64,000 nucleotides of DNA from AC-51 sp963749895 (GCA_963749895.1 CAVVOG010000003.1:1364001-1428000), one strand, 5' to 3'; shown: positions 7,618 through 16,437, numbered from the stretch's first letter. A program made the numbers and translations. Notes: generated from the sequence alone by a model not told the origin.

Positions 7618-8883
7618 GTGGGACGACGTGAACGGCTCAGCCGGGTAGCGATCGACGTCACCCCGCTCCGCGTCTCCCGCGAGTACCGGCACCTGTGGTT
7701 CGGGCTGATCGCGACGACGACGGGGAGCCAGTTCACGATCGTCGCGGTATTCGTGCAGATCACCCGACTGACGGGCTCGGAGATCGCGGTAGGAGCCAGT
7801 GGTCTGGTCTGGCTCGTCGGTCTGGTCACCGGCACGCTGCTGTTCGGGCAGATCATCGACGCGTGGGACCGCCGACACCTGCTCCTGTTGGCGCAGCTCG
7901 GCCTGATGGTCGCCGCGAGCCTCCTGCTGTACGGATCCACCCTCGACGAGACACCGCTCCCCCTCGTGTACGGGGCCCTCGCCGTAGCCGCAGCGTTCAG
8001 CGCGCTCGACTCTCCAACGCGTTCGGCGATGACGCCTCGGCTCGTCGGCGCGGAACTGATCCCGGCGGCCCAGGCCCTGAACCAGGTCGTGTGGAACGGG
8101 TCGGGTCTCCTCGGCCCGGCGCTCGCCGGGATCGTGATCGGGCGGTTCGGCCTCACCACGGCCTACGCCGTGGACCTCCTGTCGATCGTGGGGATGCTGG
8201 TGGCCGCGTGGTCCCTTCCGCCGATCCGGCCGGAGGGCAGCGCCGCCAACGCCAGCGGTTGGGCGGCGATCCGCGAGGGCTTCGCCTTCGTCCGATCGAG
8301 CCGCCTGATCCGTTCCACCTTCCTGATCGACCTGATCGCGATGATCTTCGGGCTCCCTCGCGCGCTGTTCACGTTCATGATCGTGGATCAGTTCGGTCGT
8401 AGCGAGGAACTCGTCGGACTGCTCTTCTCGGCTCCCGCGGTCGGCGCCTTCATCGGTGCGATGACCAGCGGGTGGACGCGCCGCGTGGATCGTCAGGGCC
8501 TCGCGGTGATCTGGGCGGTCGGCGCCTGGGGGGTCGCCATCGTCGTGTTCGGCCTTTCCGGGACCGCCCTGTGGTTGGGGCTCGTCGCGCTCGCGATCGC
8601 CGGTTGGGCCGACGTGATCAGCGCGATCTTCCGATCGACGATCCTCCAGCTCGAGGTCCCCGACCGGCTCCGTGGGCGCCTGTCCGGGATCCACATCCTC
8701 GTCGTGACGGGTGGTCCTCGTCTCGGCGATCTCGAAGCGGGGCTCGTGGCTCGGGCGGTATCGCCCACCTTCAGCGTGGTGAGCGGCGGCCTCGCGTGCA
8801 TCGTCGGAGCCTGGCTCATCGCGCTGCGGTACCCGGAGCTCTCCCGGTACCGCGCGCGGGCTCGCGCCGGCGCCGACGACTGA
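7618..8883 (+). CDS. MFS transporter, EntS-like exporter family
   Basis: A 421-residue major facilitator protein of the inner membrane with about eleven or twelve hydrophobic helices. The loop between helices 2 and 3 reads GQIIDAWDRRHLLL, a variant of the MFS motif A, and the opening VSREYRHLWFG is typical of the EntS/MFS_3 branch that exports siderophores or drugs. The start is a GTG 8 nt after a TAGCGT element with no ribosome site, so the mRNA is probably leaderless. The substrate is unknown; the neighbours do not point to a siderophore cluster. Confidence 0.88.
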   Translation: MGRRERLSRVAIDVTPLRVSREYRHLWFGLIATTTGSQFTIVAVFVQITRLTGSEIAVGASGLVWLVGLVTGTLLFGQIIDAWDRRHLLLLAQLGLMVAASLLLYGSTLDETPLPLVYGALAVAAAFSALDSPTRSAMTPRLVGAELIPAAQALNQVVWNGSGLLGPALAGIVIGRFGLTTAYAVDLLSIVGMLVAAWSLPPIRPEGSAANASGWAAIREGFAFVRSSRLIRSTFLIDLIAMIFGLPRALFTFMIVDQFGRSEELVGLLFSAPAVGAFIGAMTSGWTRRVDRQGLAVIWAVGAWGVAIVVFGLSGTALWLGLVALAIAGWADVISAIFRSTILQLEVPDRLRGRLSGIHILVVTGGPRLGDLEAGLVARAVSPTFSVVSGGLACIVGAWLIALRYPELSRYRARARAGADD

Positions 8884-8884
8884 G

Positions 8885-8890
8885 TAGGCT
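8885..8890 (+). promoter_or_regulatory. -10 element of a likely leaderless pterin dehydratase transcript
   Basis: TAGGCT ends 8 nt before the ATG at 8899, overlapping the intergenic gap just after the MFS stop codon. Confidence 0.5.
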
Positions 8891-8898
8891 CGGCGGCC

Positions 8899-9192
8899 AT
8901 GACGAGACTGAGCGACGCCGAGATCCACGGCGCCCTCGGAGAACTCCCCGGGTGGACGCATCTCGGCGGCGCGATCCACAAGGAGTTCCGCTTCCGTGGC
9001 TTCCGGGCGGCGATCGCGTTCATCAACCGCGTCGCCGAGCAAGCGATCGCCGCCGCCCATCATCCCGATATCGAGAGCCACACGGAGCGGGTGATCGTCT
9101 CGCTCACGACGCACGACGCCGGTGGGGTCACCTCGAAGGACGTCGATCTCGCGCGCGCGATCGAGCGCGTCGCCGATCCATCGGACGCGTGA
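8899..9192 (+). CDS. 4a-hydroxytetrahydrobiopterin dehydratase (pterin-4a-carbinolamine dehydratase)
   Basis: A 97-residue cytosolic enzyme dehydrating 4a-hydroxytetrahydropterin in pterin recycling. The family signature is visible: AAHHPDI around residue 55 followed by VIVSLTTHDAGGVTSKD with the second conserved histidine. Length matches the single-domain family (about 95-110). In many bacteria without an aromatic hydroxylase these proteins act in molybdopterin or folate side reactions, and no hydroxylase is visible here. Its stop codon overlaps the GTG of the next gene (GTGA), so the two are translationally coupled. Confidence 0.9.
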   Translation: MTRLSDAEIHGALGELPGWTHLGGAIHKEFRFRGFRAAIAFINRVAEQAIAAAHHPDIESHTERVIVSLTTHDAGGVTSKDVDLARAIERVADPSDA

Positions 9193-10892
9193 CGTTGGTA
9201 CGCGAGGCCGCGACCGTCGTCGAGGTCCGCGTGCTCGATGGACCCAACCTCTACTTCCCGCGCCCTGCCCTGAAGCTCACGATCGCAGCCCCGGGTTGGC
9301 TCGGGGCGAGCTCGGACACCGTCGCGCGAGCGGCCGCCGGGCTCGGGCTCCGCGACGACCCAGGCGATCCCGGATCGCAGCAACGTTCCCGCACCGTGGC
9401 TCGCATCGCCGCCACGTGCACCCGACGGCTGGCGGCCGAGGCCGGCGTCACGCGTTTGGCGGTCCGCGCCCGGCCGGGGCCGACCGAGGGCACCGTCGTC
9501 GTGGCGTTCCCGTGGCGCCATCGCACCGCCGCGGTCGCCCTGGCCCGCGGCCTGGTCGAGGCGATGCGCCCGGGGCCACGCCGGAGCCCGTCGGCCGTGG
9601 TCTCCCGGATCGCGCCGCGCATCGCCGCTGCCGAGCCGGGCCCCGAGCCCTCGGTCGCCGACCCGGACGTCCCGGTCGTCCAGGTGACCGGGACCAACGG
9701 CAAGACGACCACGGTCCGGCTGCTCGCCCACCTCGCCTCGAGCTGCGGCCGTCGCGTGGCGTATTCCTCCACCGACGGCGTGTACCGCGACGGGCGGCGC
9801 GTGAAGAAGGGCGACTACTCGGGCTTCGGAGGAGCGGCCACGGCGCTGGCAGCTCGACCGGATGTCGCCGTGCTGGAGACGGCGCGCGGCGGCATCCTCC
9901 AGCGGGGGATCGGCGTGCTCCACAACGACGTCGCGGTGGTCACGAACGTCAGCGCCGACCATCTGGGTCTCCACGGGATCGACACGGTCGACCAGCTCGC
10001 CGAGGTGAAGAGCACGATCGTCCGCATCACCCGACCCGAGGGATGGGCCGTGCTGAACGCCGACGATCCGCGGGTCCTCGAGATGCGGCGCGTCGCCAGC
10101 GGTCGCCCGTGGCTCGTCTCCCTCGATCCCGCGCATCCGGCCCTGCGGCAGGTCCTCGCCGACGGCGGTCGTGCGACGACCGTCCTGGATGGGCGGATCG
10201 CGTGGCTCGAGGACAGCGCCACCCACCCACTCGTCGCGGTGGAAGACGTTCCCTCTACGCTCGCCGGGCTCTCCAGCGTCTACACGACGAACGCGCTCCT
10301 CGCGACGACCGCCGCCCTCGCCGTCGGGCTCCCTCACGCCGGGATCGTCCGTGGATTGCGGAGCTTCGTCCTCGACCCCGAGGGGAACCCGGGCCGCGCC
10401 AACCTCTTCTCCCTGGAGGGACGCACGATCGTGATCGACTACGCGCACAACGAGGCAGGGATGCGCGGCCTCGTCGAGGTGGTCCGAGGACTGTGCCCTC
10501 CCGGGGCCAGGACGTGGCTCACGATCTGCGCCGCCGGTGACCGGACCGATGAGATCCTCCACGGGTTCGCCTTCGCGGCGGCCGTGGGCGCCGATGAGCT
10601 CGCGATCGCCGACCTGCGCCACTACACGCGCGGACGAACCGCGTCGGAGATCTATGAGCGTCTCGCGGCGGCGGCGGCCGAGGCAGGGGTCCTCGACCCG
10701 CCTCGGTACCGCGGCGAGCTCCATGCCCTGAGGTCGATGCTCGCCGCCTCTCGCCGCGGCGACGTCCTCGCGGTCACCGCCCTCGGGATGCGTCCGCAGC
10801 TGTTCCGATGGCTCGCGTCGGCGGGGGCGCGTCGCCTGAGCCCGCCCGAGGTCCGGCGTCGTGCGCGCGCCGCGCGCCGATCGGTTCCCTAG
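9189..10892 (+). CDS. cyanophycin-synthetase-like Mur ligase lacking the ATP-grasp domain
   Basis: A 567-residue protein whose N-terminus (VRVLDGPNLYFPRPALKL) resembles the start of cyanophycin synthetase, followed near residue 166 by the Mur-ligase P-loop VTGTNGKTTT, then VLETARGGIL, NVSADHLGL, AVLNADDPRVLEMRR and a C-terminal ligase domain with VIDYAHNEAGM. The same string of motifs occurs in cphA on the other strand, so the two are paralogs. The central ATP-grasp domain, which adds aspartate in CphA, is absent: the P-loop comes about 350 residues earlier than in CphA. It therefore probably ligates a single amino acid or other group to a carboxylate using ATP. Its substrate is unknown; a role beside cyanophycin is inferred from location. 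The GTG start overlaps the preceding stop. Confidence 0.82.
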   Translation: MTLVREAATVVEVRVLDGPNLYFPRPALKLTIAAPGWLGASSDTVARAAAGLGLRDDPGDPGSQQRSRTVARIAATCTRRLAAEAGVTRLAVRARPGPTEGTVVVAFPWRHRTAAVALARGLVEAMRPGPRRSPSAVVSRIAPRIAAAEPGPEPSVADPDVPVVQVTGTNGKTTTVRLLAHLASSCGRRVAYSSTDGVYRDGRRVKKGDYSGFGGAATALAARPDVAVLETARGGILQRGIGVLHNDVAVVTNVSADHLGLHGIDTVDQLAEVKSTIVRITRPEGWAVLNADDPRVLEMRRVASGRPWLVSLDPAHPALRQVLADGGRATTVLDGRIAWLEDSATHPLVAVEDVPSTLAGLSSVYTTNALLATTAALAVGLPHAGIVRGLRSFVLDPEGNPGRANLFSLEGRTIVIDYAHNEAGMRGLVEVVRGLCPPGARTWLTICAAGDRTDEILHGFAFAAAVGADELAIADLRHYTRGRTASEIYERLAAAAAEAGVLDPPRYRGELHALRSMLAASRRGDVLAVTALGMRPQLFRWLASAGARRLSPPEVRRRARAARRSVP

Positions 10893-11224
10893 CGCGCCGA
10901 CGCGCAGCCGACGCACCGGACCGACCACGGTCTGGCCTCGAGCCGCTCCGCGGAGATCAGCGCCCCGCATCGGTCGCAGAGCCCGTACGTGCCGTCGTCG
11001 AGCTTCTCCAGTGCCCGGACGACATCGGTGCGCATCGCCGCCAGCTGCTCAGCCGCGCCGACCTTGGTGAGCCGGTCGACGGCCTCGTTCGTCCCCTCGC
11101 CGACGCGCTTGCCGAACGAGATCGCCGACGACGGATCGCGCGGGACGGCCGTCAACTCGGCGAGGTCGTCGTCGAGCGCTGCCAGCCGTTCGGTGAGTGC
11201 GGAGCGGATCGCACCGTGATCCAT
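10889..11224 (-). CDS. DksA/TraR-family C4 zinc-finger protein
   Basis: A 111-residue protein with an N-terminal helical hairpin (residues 1-75) and a C-terminal zinc finger, CDRCGALI followed 17 residues later by CVGC, typical of DksA/TraR/YocK-like proteins. Such proteins bind RNA polymerase or ribosome-associated targets in stress; actinobacterial members are poorly studied. The DxxDxA tip of true DksA is not seen, so classical stringent-response activity is uncertain. Its stop codon overlaps that of the Mur-ligase paralog tail to tail (shared CTAG). It starts 18 nt before the cphA stop side, so it could be the last gene of a cphB-cphA transcript. Confidence 0.82.
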   Translation of the reverse strand: MDHGAIRSALTERLAALDDDLAELTAVPRDPSSAISFGKRVGEGTNEAVDRLTKVGAAEQLAAMRTDVVRALEKLDDGTYGLCDRCGALISAERLEARPWSVRCVGCASAR

Positions 11225-11241
11225 CTGGAAGGCCCCCCGGT

Positions 11242-14103
11242 TCAGCCGTCGGGGGCGACGATGTCGAGATCGCCTCCGACCGATTCGAACGCCCCACCCT
11301 CGGACGGTCGGAGCGCGCTCGGTGCGGCGACCCCACGGCGCGCCTCGAGCTCCTTGTAGGTCTCGGTCGCGTAATCGACGCACAGGACGACGAGGTCGCC
11401 GGGTCGGGCGCGATCCAGGGCTTTGCGTGCGGCCTCCATCTCGTCGAGCACGATCTCCGCGTGTCCCACGCGGGCGCCGGCGGCCTGGGCATCGCGGACA
11501 CCTTCCATGACCAGATCGGCGACCTCGCCCACCTGTCGCCCACGCGTGTTGCGGTCCTCCCTGACGATCACTTCGTCGAAGTAGCGCGCCGCCACCCGGC
11601 CCAGTTCCCGCATGTCCTCGTCGCGGCGATCTCCGGCCGTGGCGATCGTGGCGACGCGCAGGTTCGCCGACCACGACGCCTCGCCGGGCCGCCCCGAACC
11701 CGTCGGGCGGTCGTCGGCGAGCCGCTCGACGAAGTCACCCAGGGTCTCGAGGCCTGCCGCGTTGTGCGCGTAGTCGAGCACGACGGTCACGCCGTCGAGG
11801 TCGAAGACGTTGAGCCGGCCGGGCGCCTGGTAGATCGACGTGGTGAACGACCGCAGGCCCTGCCGGATGTCGTGCAGGTGTGCGCCCACCGCGTGTGCGG
11901 CGGCGGCCGCGGCCATCGCGTTCTGGACCATCATCCGCGCCTTTCCCTCGAAGGTCGCGGGCAACGTGTGGACCCAGGTGATCGGCATCGTCCGCCGACC
12001 CTCCTTGATCACCATCATCTCGCCGCGGTCGCTGCGCTCGAGCACGACCGCCTTGCGCCCGCGTCGCACCCACCGTTCGACGAACGCGTTGTCGGGCTTC
12101 ATCGTGAACAGGATCACGTTGCCGCTGCAGTGGCGGCGCATCTCGAGCACGAGCGGGTCGTCGGCGTTCAGGACGGCCCACCCGTTGCGCGGGACCGCCT
12201 CCACGACCACCTGTTTCACGGCCGCGAGCTGCTCGAGCGTCTCGATCTCTCGCAGACCGAGATGATCCCCCGTGACGTTCAGCACGACACCGACGTCGTT
12301 GCGCTCGTACCCGAGACCCTCTCGGAGGATCCCGCCGCGCGCTGTTTCGAACACCGCCAGGTCGACACGCGGGTTCTGCAGCACCATCTGCGCCGACTTC
12401 GGCCCGCTCGCATCGACCCGCCGCACGAGCCGTTCGTCGATGTAGACGCCGTCCGTCGTCGTCATCCCGACCTGCCGGCCCATCCCGCGGAAGATGTGCG
12501 CGATCATCCGCGTGGTCGTCGTCTTCCCGTTCGAGCCCGTGACCGCCACGATCGGGATCCGCGACGGCGTCCCGGGTGGGAAGAGCAGGTCGACGACGTG
12601 CTTCGCCACGTACTGCGGCTCGCCCTCGGTCGGGTGGGTGTGCATCCGGAACCCGGGCGCCGCGTTCACCTCGACGATCGCCCCGCCCGTCTCGCGGACC
12701 GGTTGCGTGATGTCGGGGGCGATGAAGTCGATCCCCGCGACGTCGAGCCCGATCACGCGAGCGGCCTCTTCGGCGATCTCGACGTTGTCCTCGTGCGCGT
12801 CCCAGGTCCGGTCGATCGAGATGCCACCGGTCGACATGTTCCCGGTGGCGGCGAGCTTCACGAACGCGTCGGCCTCGGGGACGTCGTCGAGCGAGTACCC
12901 CTGCTTCTTCAGCAGGTCACGCGCCGCGTCGTCCACCTTGAGCCGGGTCAGGACCTTCTCGTGTCCGATCCCCCGCCGCGGGTCTCGGTTCGTCAGCTCG
13001 ACGAGCTCGGCGACCGTGTGCTCGCCGTCGCCGACCACGTGTGCCGGGACCCGTTCGGCGATCGCGACCATCCGCCCGCCGATCACGAGCACCCTGTAGT
13101 CGCTCCCGGTCACGTGCGTCTCGACGACCACGTATCCGCGTCGGGCCTCCTTCAACGCCCGCTTGAACCCAGTTCGAACGGCACGTTCGGTCTTCAGGTC
13201 GAGCCCGACCCCGCGACCGTGGTTCCCGTCGAGGGGCTTCGTGACGACGGGGAACCCGATGCGTTTCGCGGCCGCGACGGCATCGTCCTCGTTCGTGACG
13301 ACCTCGCTCCGCGGCACCGGGAGCCCGGCCGAGGCGAGGAGGCGGTTCGTCATCTTCTTGTCCTGGGCGATGTCGACGGCGAGCGCACTCGTGAGCGAGG
13401 TCATCGTGGCGCGGATCCGCTGCTGGTAGGTCCCCTGTCCGAGCTGGACGAGCGAGTACTCGTTCAGCCTCATCCACGGGATGTCGCGGCTCACCGCTTC
13501 GTCGACGATCGCTTGGGTGCTCGGACCGAACTGTCGGCGCTCGGCGAGCCTGATGAGCCGTTCGAGCTCCCCATCGAAGTCGAACCCATCCTGGGGCTCG
13601 ACGAGATGGTTCACGAGCTGCACCGCCAGCCGGCCTGCCGCGAGACCCACCTGCTCCTCGGCGTAGCCGTAGATCACGTGGTACACGCCTTCTCGGCCCG
13701 CTCCGCGCGTCTTGCCCCTCGAGATGTGCGCTCCGGACTCCCGCTGCAGCTCGAGGGCGACGTGCTCGGCGACGTGGCCGAGCCATGTGCCTTCGGTGAG
13801 TCGCGCGCCGAACCCGCCCTTGCGTCCGAGCGAGCACGTGTGTTCCGCGACCCCGGGCAGGACGGCAAGCAGACCGTCGACGAACCCGGGGATCGTGTTC
13901 GAGGGCCAGTGCTCCAGCACCCCGAGGTCCACGAGCATCCGGACGCACGGCTCGTACGACCAGTAGTTCGGCCCCCGGAAGACCTGGGTCTCGAGGACGC
14001 GGAGGTCGGCGGCCAGCGGCGGCTTGGCGTCCTTCCGCTCGACCTTCCGCTTCGCCCGTGCCGCCTTCGTGCCCGTCGCCGGCGATCGCGTCGTTCCCGC
14101 CAT
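11242..14103 (-). CDS. cphA: cyanophycin synthetase
   Basis: A 953-residue enzyme that builds cyanophycin (multi-L-arginyl-poly-L-aspartate) from Asp and Arg with ATP. The order is N-terminal domain (VFRGPNYWSYEPCVRM), ATP-grasp domain from about residue 225 to 480 (PVVTKPLDGNHGRGV, AGIDFIAPDI, IVEVNAAPGFRMH) and Mur-ligase domain with P-loop VTGSNGKTTT near residue 520, FETARGGILREGLGY and LDYAHNAAGLETLGDF. It is slightly longer than most CphA because of a basic N-terminal extension (KAARAKRKVERKDAK). The ATG at 14103 shares one base with the cphB stop codon, so the pair is translationally coupled. The product is an intracellular nitrogen reserve. Confidence 0.95.
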   Translation of the reverse strand: MAGTTRSPATGTKAARAKRKVERKDAKPPLAADLRVLETQVFRGPNYWSYEPCVRMLVDLGVLEHWPSNTIPGFVDGLLAVLPGVAEHTCSLGRKGGFGARLTEGTWLGHVAEHVALELQRESGAHISRGKTRGAGREGVYHVIYGYAEEQVGLAAGRLAVQLVNHLVEPQDGFDFDGELERLIRLAERRQFGPSTQAIVDEAVSRDIPWMRLNEYSLVQLGQGTYQQRIRATMTSLTSALAVDIAQDKKMTNRLLASAGLPVPRSEVVTNEDDAVAAAKRIGFPVVTKPLDGNHGRGVGLDLKTERAVRTGFKRALKEARRGYVVVETHVTGSDYRVLVIGGRMVAIAERVPAHVVGDGEHTVAELVELTNRDPRRGIGHEKVLTRLKVDDAARDLLKKQGYSLDDVPEADAFVKLAATGNMSTGGISIDRTWDAHEDNVEIAEEAARVIGLDVAGIDFIAPDITQPVRETGGAIVEVNAAPGFRMHTHPTEGEPQYVAKHVVDLLFPPGTPSRIPIVAVTGSNGKTTTTRMIAHIFRGMGRQVGMTTTDGVYIDERLVRRVDASGPKSAQMVLQNPRVDLAVFETARGGILREGLGYERNDVGVVLNVTGDHLGLREIETLEQLAAVKQVVVEAVPRNGWAVLNADDPLVLEMRRHCSGNVILFTMKPDNAFVERWVRRGRKAVVLERSDRGEMMVIKEGRRTMPITWVHTLPATFEGKARMMVQNAMAAAAAAHAVGAHLHDIRQGLRSFTTSIYQAPGRLNVFDLDGVTVVLDYAHNAAGLETLGDFVERLADDRPTGSGRPGEASWSANLRVATIATAGDRRDEDMRELGRVAARYFDEVIVREDRNTRGRQVGEVADLVMEGVRDAQAAGARVGHAEIVLDEMEAARKALDRARPGDLVVLCVDYATETYKELEARRGVAAPSALRPSEGGAFESVGGDLDIVAPDG

Positions 14104-14972
14104 CACTCCGACGCCTCTCGCTCGCCAGGTCGTCCGCGGCTCCCGGCCATCAGCTCCCGCGCGCGCAGGTCGAACCACGTCCCGGAGGGCAGGGAGTGCA
14201 AGATCGCGCCCGACACGAGGAGGGGCCGGTACCCCTTGCCCTGGTAGGCGTCGGTGGTGACCTGACGGCCGTCGACGATCGTCACCGCGCCGCGGCCGAT
14301 CACGTGCAGGGTCTTGTCCGTGAACACGACCGCGCACGTGTCCTCGTCGACCCCCACGCCCAGCAACGACGGGGACTGCGCCACGAGCGCCAGCAGCCGT
14401 CCGATCCGACCCCGCTGCTCGAAGTGCTGGTCGATCACGATCTGGTCGAGGATCCCGAGCCCCGCCGACAGCTGGACCATGCGGTTCTTCGGGGTCGTGC
14501 CGGCCTGCCCGTACGCGACCATGTGGCTCGCCATCGCGCTCGCCCCGGCGCTGGTCCCTGCGAGGACCGCGCCGCGGTCGTGGGCGTTCGCGATCGCGTC
14601 ACCCAAGCGGGTCCCCGCGACGACCTGGGTCAGGCGCGACTGGTTCCCGCCCGTGAGGAAGACGCCGGTAGCGTCCGCGAGCACCTTCGCGGCGACCGGG
14701 TCGTCGGCCTCGTCACGCACCTCGGGATGGAGCCCGGTCACGATCCCGATCCCGAGCCCCAGGAACAGCGTCCGATAGGCCTCTGTCGCCTCGTGGCCGA
14801 GCGAGGAGGCGGTGGAGATCACCACGACGTGGCCGTCCTTGCCGCCCGCGAACCGCGCGAAGCGGTTCAAGATCAGCTTGTCGCGCATCTTGTCCTCGGC
14901 CCCGCCGATCACCATCACGGGCCCGGCGCCGAGGCCGGGGATCGCGGTCAGGGACCGGATGGCGCCGTCCAT
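14103..14972 (-). CDS. cphB: cyanophycinase
   Basis: A 289-residue cytosolic serine exopeptidase of family S51 that cleaves cyanophycin to beta-Asp-Arg dipeptides. Ser141 in LAGTSAGASAMA is the expected nucleophile, and VIGGAEDKMRD, VFLTGGNQSRLTQ and the DEDTCAV loop are family hallmarks. Length is normal. It is the first gene of a cphB-cphA pair overlapping by one base, so synthesis and breakdown enzymes share a message. A TACACT element ends 8 nt before the ATG, consistent with a leaderless transcript. Confidence 0.95.
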   Translation of the reverse strand: MDGAIRSLTAIPGLGAGPVMVIGGAEDKMRDKLILNRFARFAGGKDGHVVVISTASSLGHEATEAYRTLFLGLGIGIVTGLHPEVRDEADDPVAAKVLADATGVFLTGGNQSRLTQVVAGTRLGDAIANAHDRGAVLAGTSAGASAMASHMVAYGQAGTTPKNRMVQLSAGLGILDQIVIDQHFEQRGRIGRLLALVAQSPSLLGVGVDEDTCAVVFTDKTLHVIGRGAVTIVDGRQVTTDAYQGKGYRPLLVSGAILHSLPSGTWFDLRARELMAGSRGRPGEREASE

Positions 14973-14980
14973 GACGCTGG

Positions 14981-14986
14981 AGTGTA
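14981..14986 (-). promoter_or_regulatory. -10 element of the cphB-cphA transcript
   Basis: TACACT on the minus strand ends 8 nt before the cphB ATG and no ribosome site lies between, suggesting a leaderless mRNA. Confidence 0.45.
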
Positions 14987-15013
14987 TCGGGCCTTCAGCC
15001 GCATCTGCCCAGG

Positions 15014-15268
15014 TCAGGCCTCGGGTCGCAGCGTGAGGACGTTGTGCTCGCCCGCGTCGACGACCCCCTCGAGCCCCTGAGCGACGACCACCGCGAACCC
15101 GTCGCCGTCGACGATCTCGTCGTCGGGACCGGCCTCGTTCGTGAGGACGAACGCGACGCTGCCGTCGTCCGACCTCAGCAGGCGCACCCGGGCCTCGGGG
15201 TCGAACCGCCGGGCGGCACGTTCGGCGGCCTCCAGGACCTCTCGGGCACGTTCGGTGAACCTGATCAT
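15014..15268 (-). CDS. HesB/IscA-like fold protein without cysteines
   Basis: An 84-residue protein resembling the A-type iron-sulfur carrier fold: MIRFTERAREVLEAA at the start, a central strand RVRLLRSDDGSVAFVLT and a late GDGFAVVVAQGLEGV. The three cysteines that bind the cluster in IscA/HesB are all missing, so it cannot bind a cluster in the usual way. Cysteine-free relatives occur in Actinomycetota with unknown role. It is divergent from the DNA glycosylase gene and has a TAGCAT element 7 nt before its ATG. Confidence 0.72.
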   Translation of the reverse strand: MIRFTERAREVLEAAERAARRFDPEARVRLLRSDDGSVAFVLTNEAGPDDEIVDGDGFAVVVAQGLEGVVDAGEHNVLTLRPEA

Positions 15269-15275
15269 CGCGGCG

Positions 15276-15281
15276 ATGCTA
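15276..15281 (-). promoter_or_regulatory. -10 element, leaderless start of the HesB-like gene
   Basis: TAGCAT on the minus strand ends 7 nt before the ATG at 15268, with no ribosome site between. Confidence 0.45.
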
Positions 15282-15315
15282 CCGGGCTTCCCTGGCGCGC
15301 GTGGGACCTCGGGCG

Positions 15316-15321
15316 TATCGT
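15316..15321 (+). promoter_or_regulatory. -10 element, leaderless start of the DNA glycosylase gene
   Basis: TATCGT ends 6 nt before the ATG at 15328; the divergent minus-strand -10 lies only 34 bp away, so the two promoters overlap. Confidence 0.4.
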
Positions 15322-15327
15322 CCGCGG

Positions 15328-16251
15328 ATGACGTCCGAGCCGATCGTGCTCCGCCTGCGAGGAGCGGGCGGCGAGCCGGTCGATCTGTGGCGGACGATCA
15401 ACTCCCACGGGTTCTCAGACCTGCCGCCGCTGATCACCGAACCCCCGACGCGGAGCCTGGGTCTGACGCTGCGGCTCCCGCGGGCTGCCCCGCGGCGGAT
15501 CCGGGTACGCGCGGGCCGACGGGGCACCGCGCTGGTCGAGATCCTCGGCCCCGGATCCCTGGGCCCCTCCGCGCGGGAGGCGATCGCGACCGGAGCCGCT
15601 CACGTGCTGCGGCTCGACCAGGATCTCTCCGGCTTCTACGCGGCCGCGGCGCGCGACCCGGACCTGTCGTGGGTGGTCTCCGGCGCGGGGCGGATGCTCC
15701 GGAGTCCGACCGTGTGGGAGGACGTCGTGAAGACGCTATGCACCACGAACTGCTCCTGGTCGCTCACGCTCACGATGGTCCGCGCGCTCGTCGGGAACCT
15801 CGGGGAGCCCGCCGCGGGGTTCCCCACATCCCCCGAGACGAACGCCTTCCCGACGCCCGCGGTGATGGCCGCTCAGGACGAGCGCTTCTTCCGAGAGGTC
15901 GTCCGGAGCGGCTACCGGGCTCCGCACCTCGTGCGGCTCGCGCAGTTGACCTCGTCGGGCGAGCTCGATCTCGAGACGCTCGCCGTCGGTCGGGAGGAAC
16001 TCCCGGACGACGAGGTGGAGCGGCAACTCCTCGCCCTGCCCGGGATCGGGCCGTACGCCGCCGCCCACATCATGATGACCCTCGGTCGCAACAGCCGGCT
16101 GATCCTCGATTCCTGGACCCGCCCGAAGTACGCGCGACTGAGCGGTCGGCGCGTCGTCGCCGACCGGACGATCGAGCGGAGGTTCCGGCGCTACGGTCCG
16201 GAGGCGGGCCTGGCGTTCTGGCTGTTCCTGACCCGCGACTGGGTCGACTGA
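15328..16251 (+). CDS. HhH-GPD family DNA glycosylase (AlkA/OGG1-like)
   Basis: A 307-residue base-excision repair enzyme. The C-terminal half has the helix-hairpin-helix LLALPGIGPYAAAHIMM followed by the catalytic aspartate in LILDSWTR; VKTLCTTNCSWSLTLTMV matches the helix preceding the HhH domain in the AlkA/OGG1 group. The N-terminal 130 residues form the AlkA-type beta domain. A lysine at the OGG1 position after the hairpin is not present, so a monofunctional alkyl- or oxidised-base glycosylase is more likely than a bifunctional lyase. It is divergent from the cysteine-free HesB-like gene. Confidence 0.85.
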   Translation: MTSEPIVLRLRGAGGEPVDLWRTINSHGFSDLPPLITEPPTRSLGLTLRLPRAAPRRIRVRAGRRGTALVEILGPGSLGPSAREAIATGAAHVLRLDQDLSGFYAAAARDPDLSWVVSGAGRMLRSPTVWEDVVKTLCTTNCSWSLTLTMVRALVGNLGEPAAGFPTSPETNAFPTPAVMAAQDERFFREVVRSGYRAPHLVRLAQLTSSGELDLETLAVGREELPDDEVERQLLALPGIGPYAAAHIMMTLGRNSRLILDSWTRPKYARLSGRRVVADRTIERRFRRYGPEAGLAFWLFLTRDWVD

Positions 16252-16350
16252 CGCGAGGGTTGCCCCTGCGGCGCAGTGCCGCCATACTCCTTGAGGCCCC
16301 GTGGGGCCGTCCGGGACCGGCGACGACAGACCGAGGCAGGTGAGAGCCCC

Positions 16351-16437
16351 ATGAAGGAGTGCCGATGGCGCGTGGACGCGTCCTCTCACGGCGTTCCGGG
16401 TGGCTCCCCGGCCCGCCTTCCTTCGCGCGTCTCCTGA
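16351..16437 (+). other. possible leader open frame ahead of the MgtE-like gene
   Basis: Within the 207-nt region before the transporter there are two short overlapping frames: ATG 16351-16437 (28 codons) and ATG 16365-16466 (33 codons, with the proline-rich run PGPPS), the latter overlapping the transporter GTG at 16459. Proline-rich leader peptides regulate some magnesium transporter genes elsewhere. The region also contains AGGTGAG, but the rest of the M-box magnesium riboswitch core is not recognisable. Weak evidence. Confidence 0.2.
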
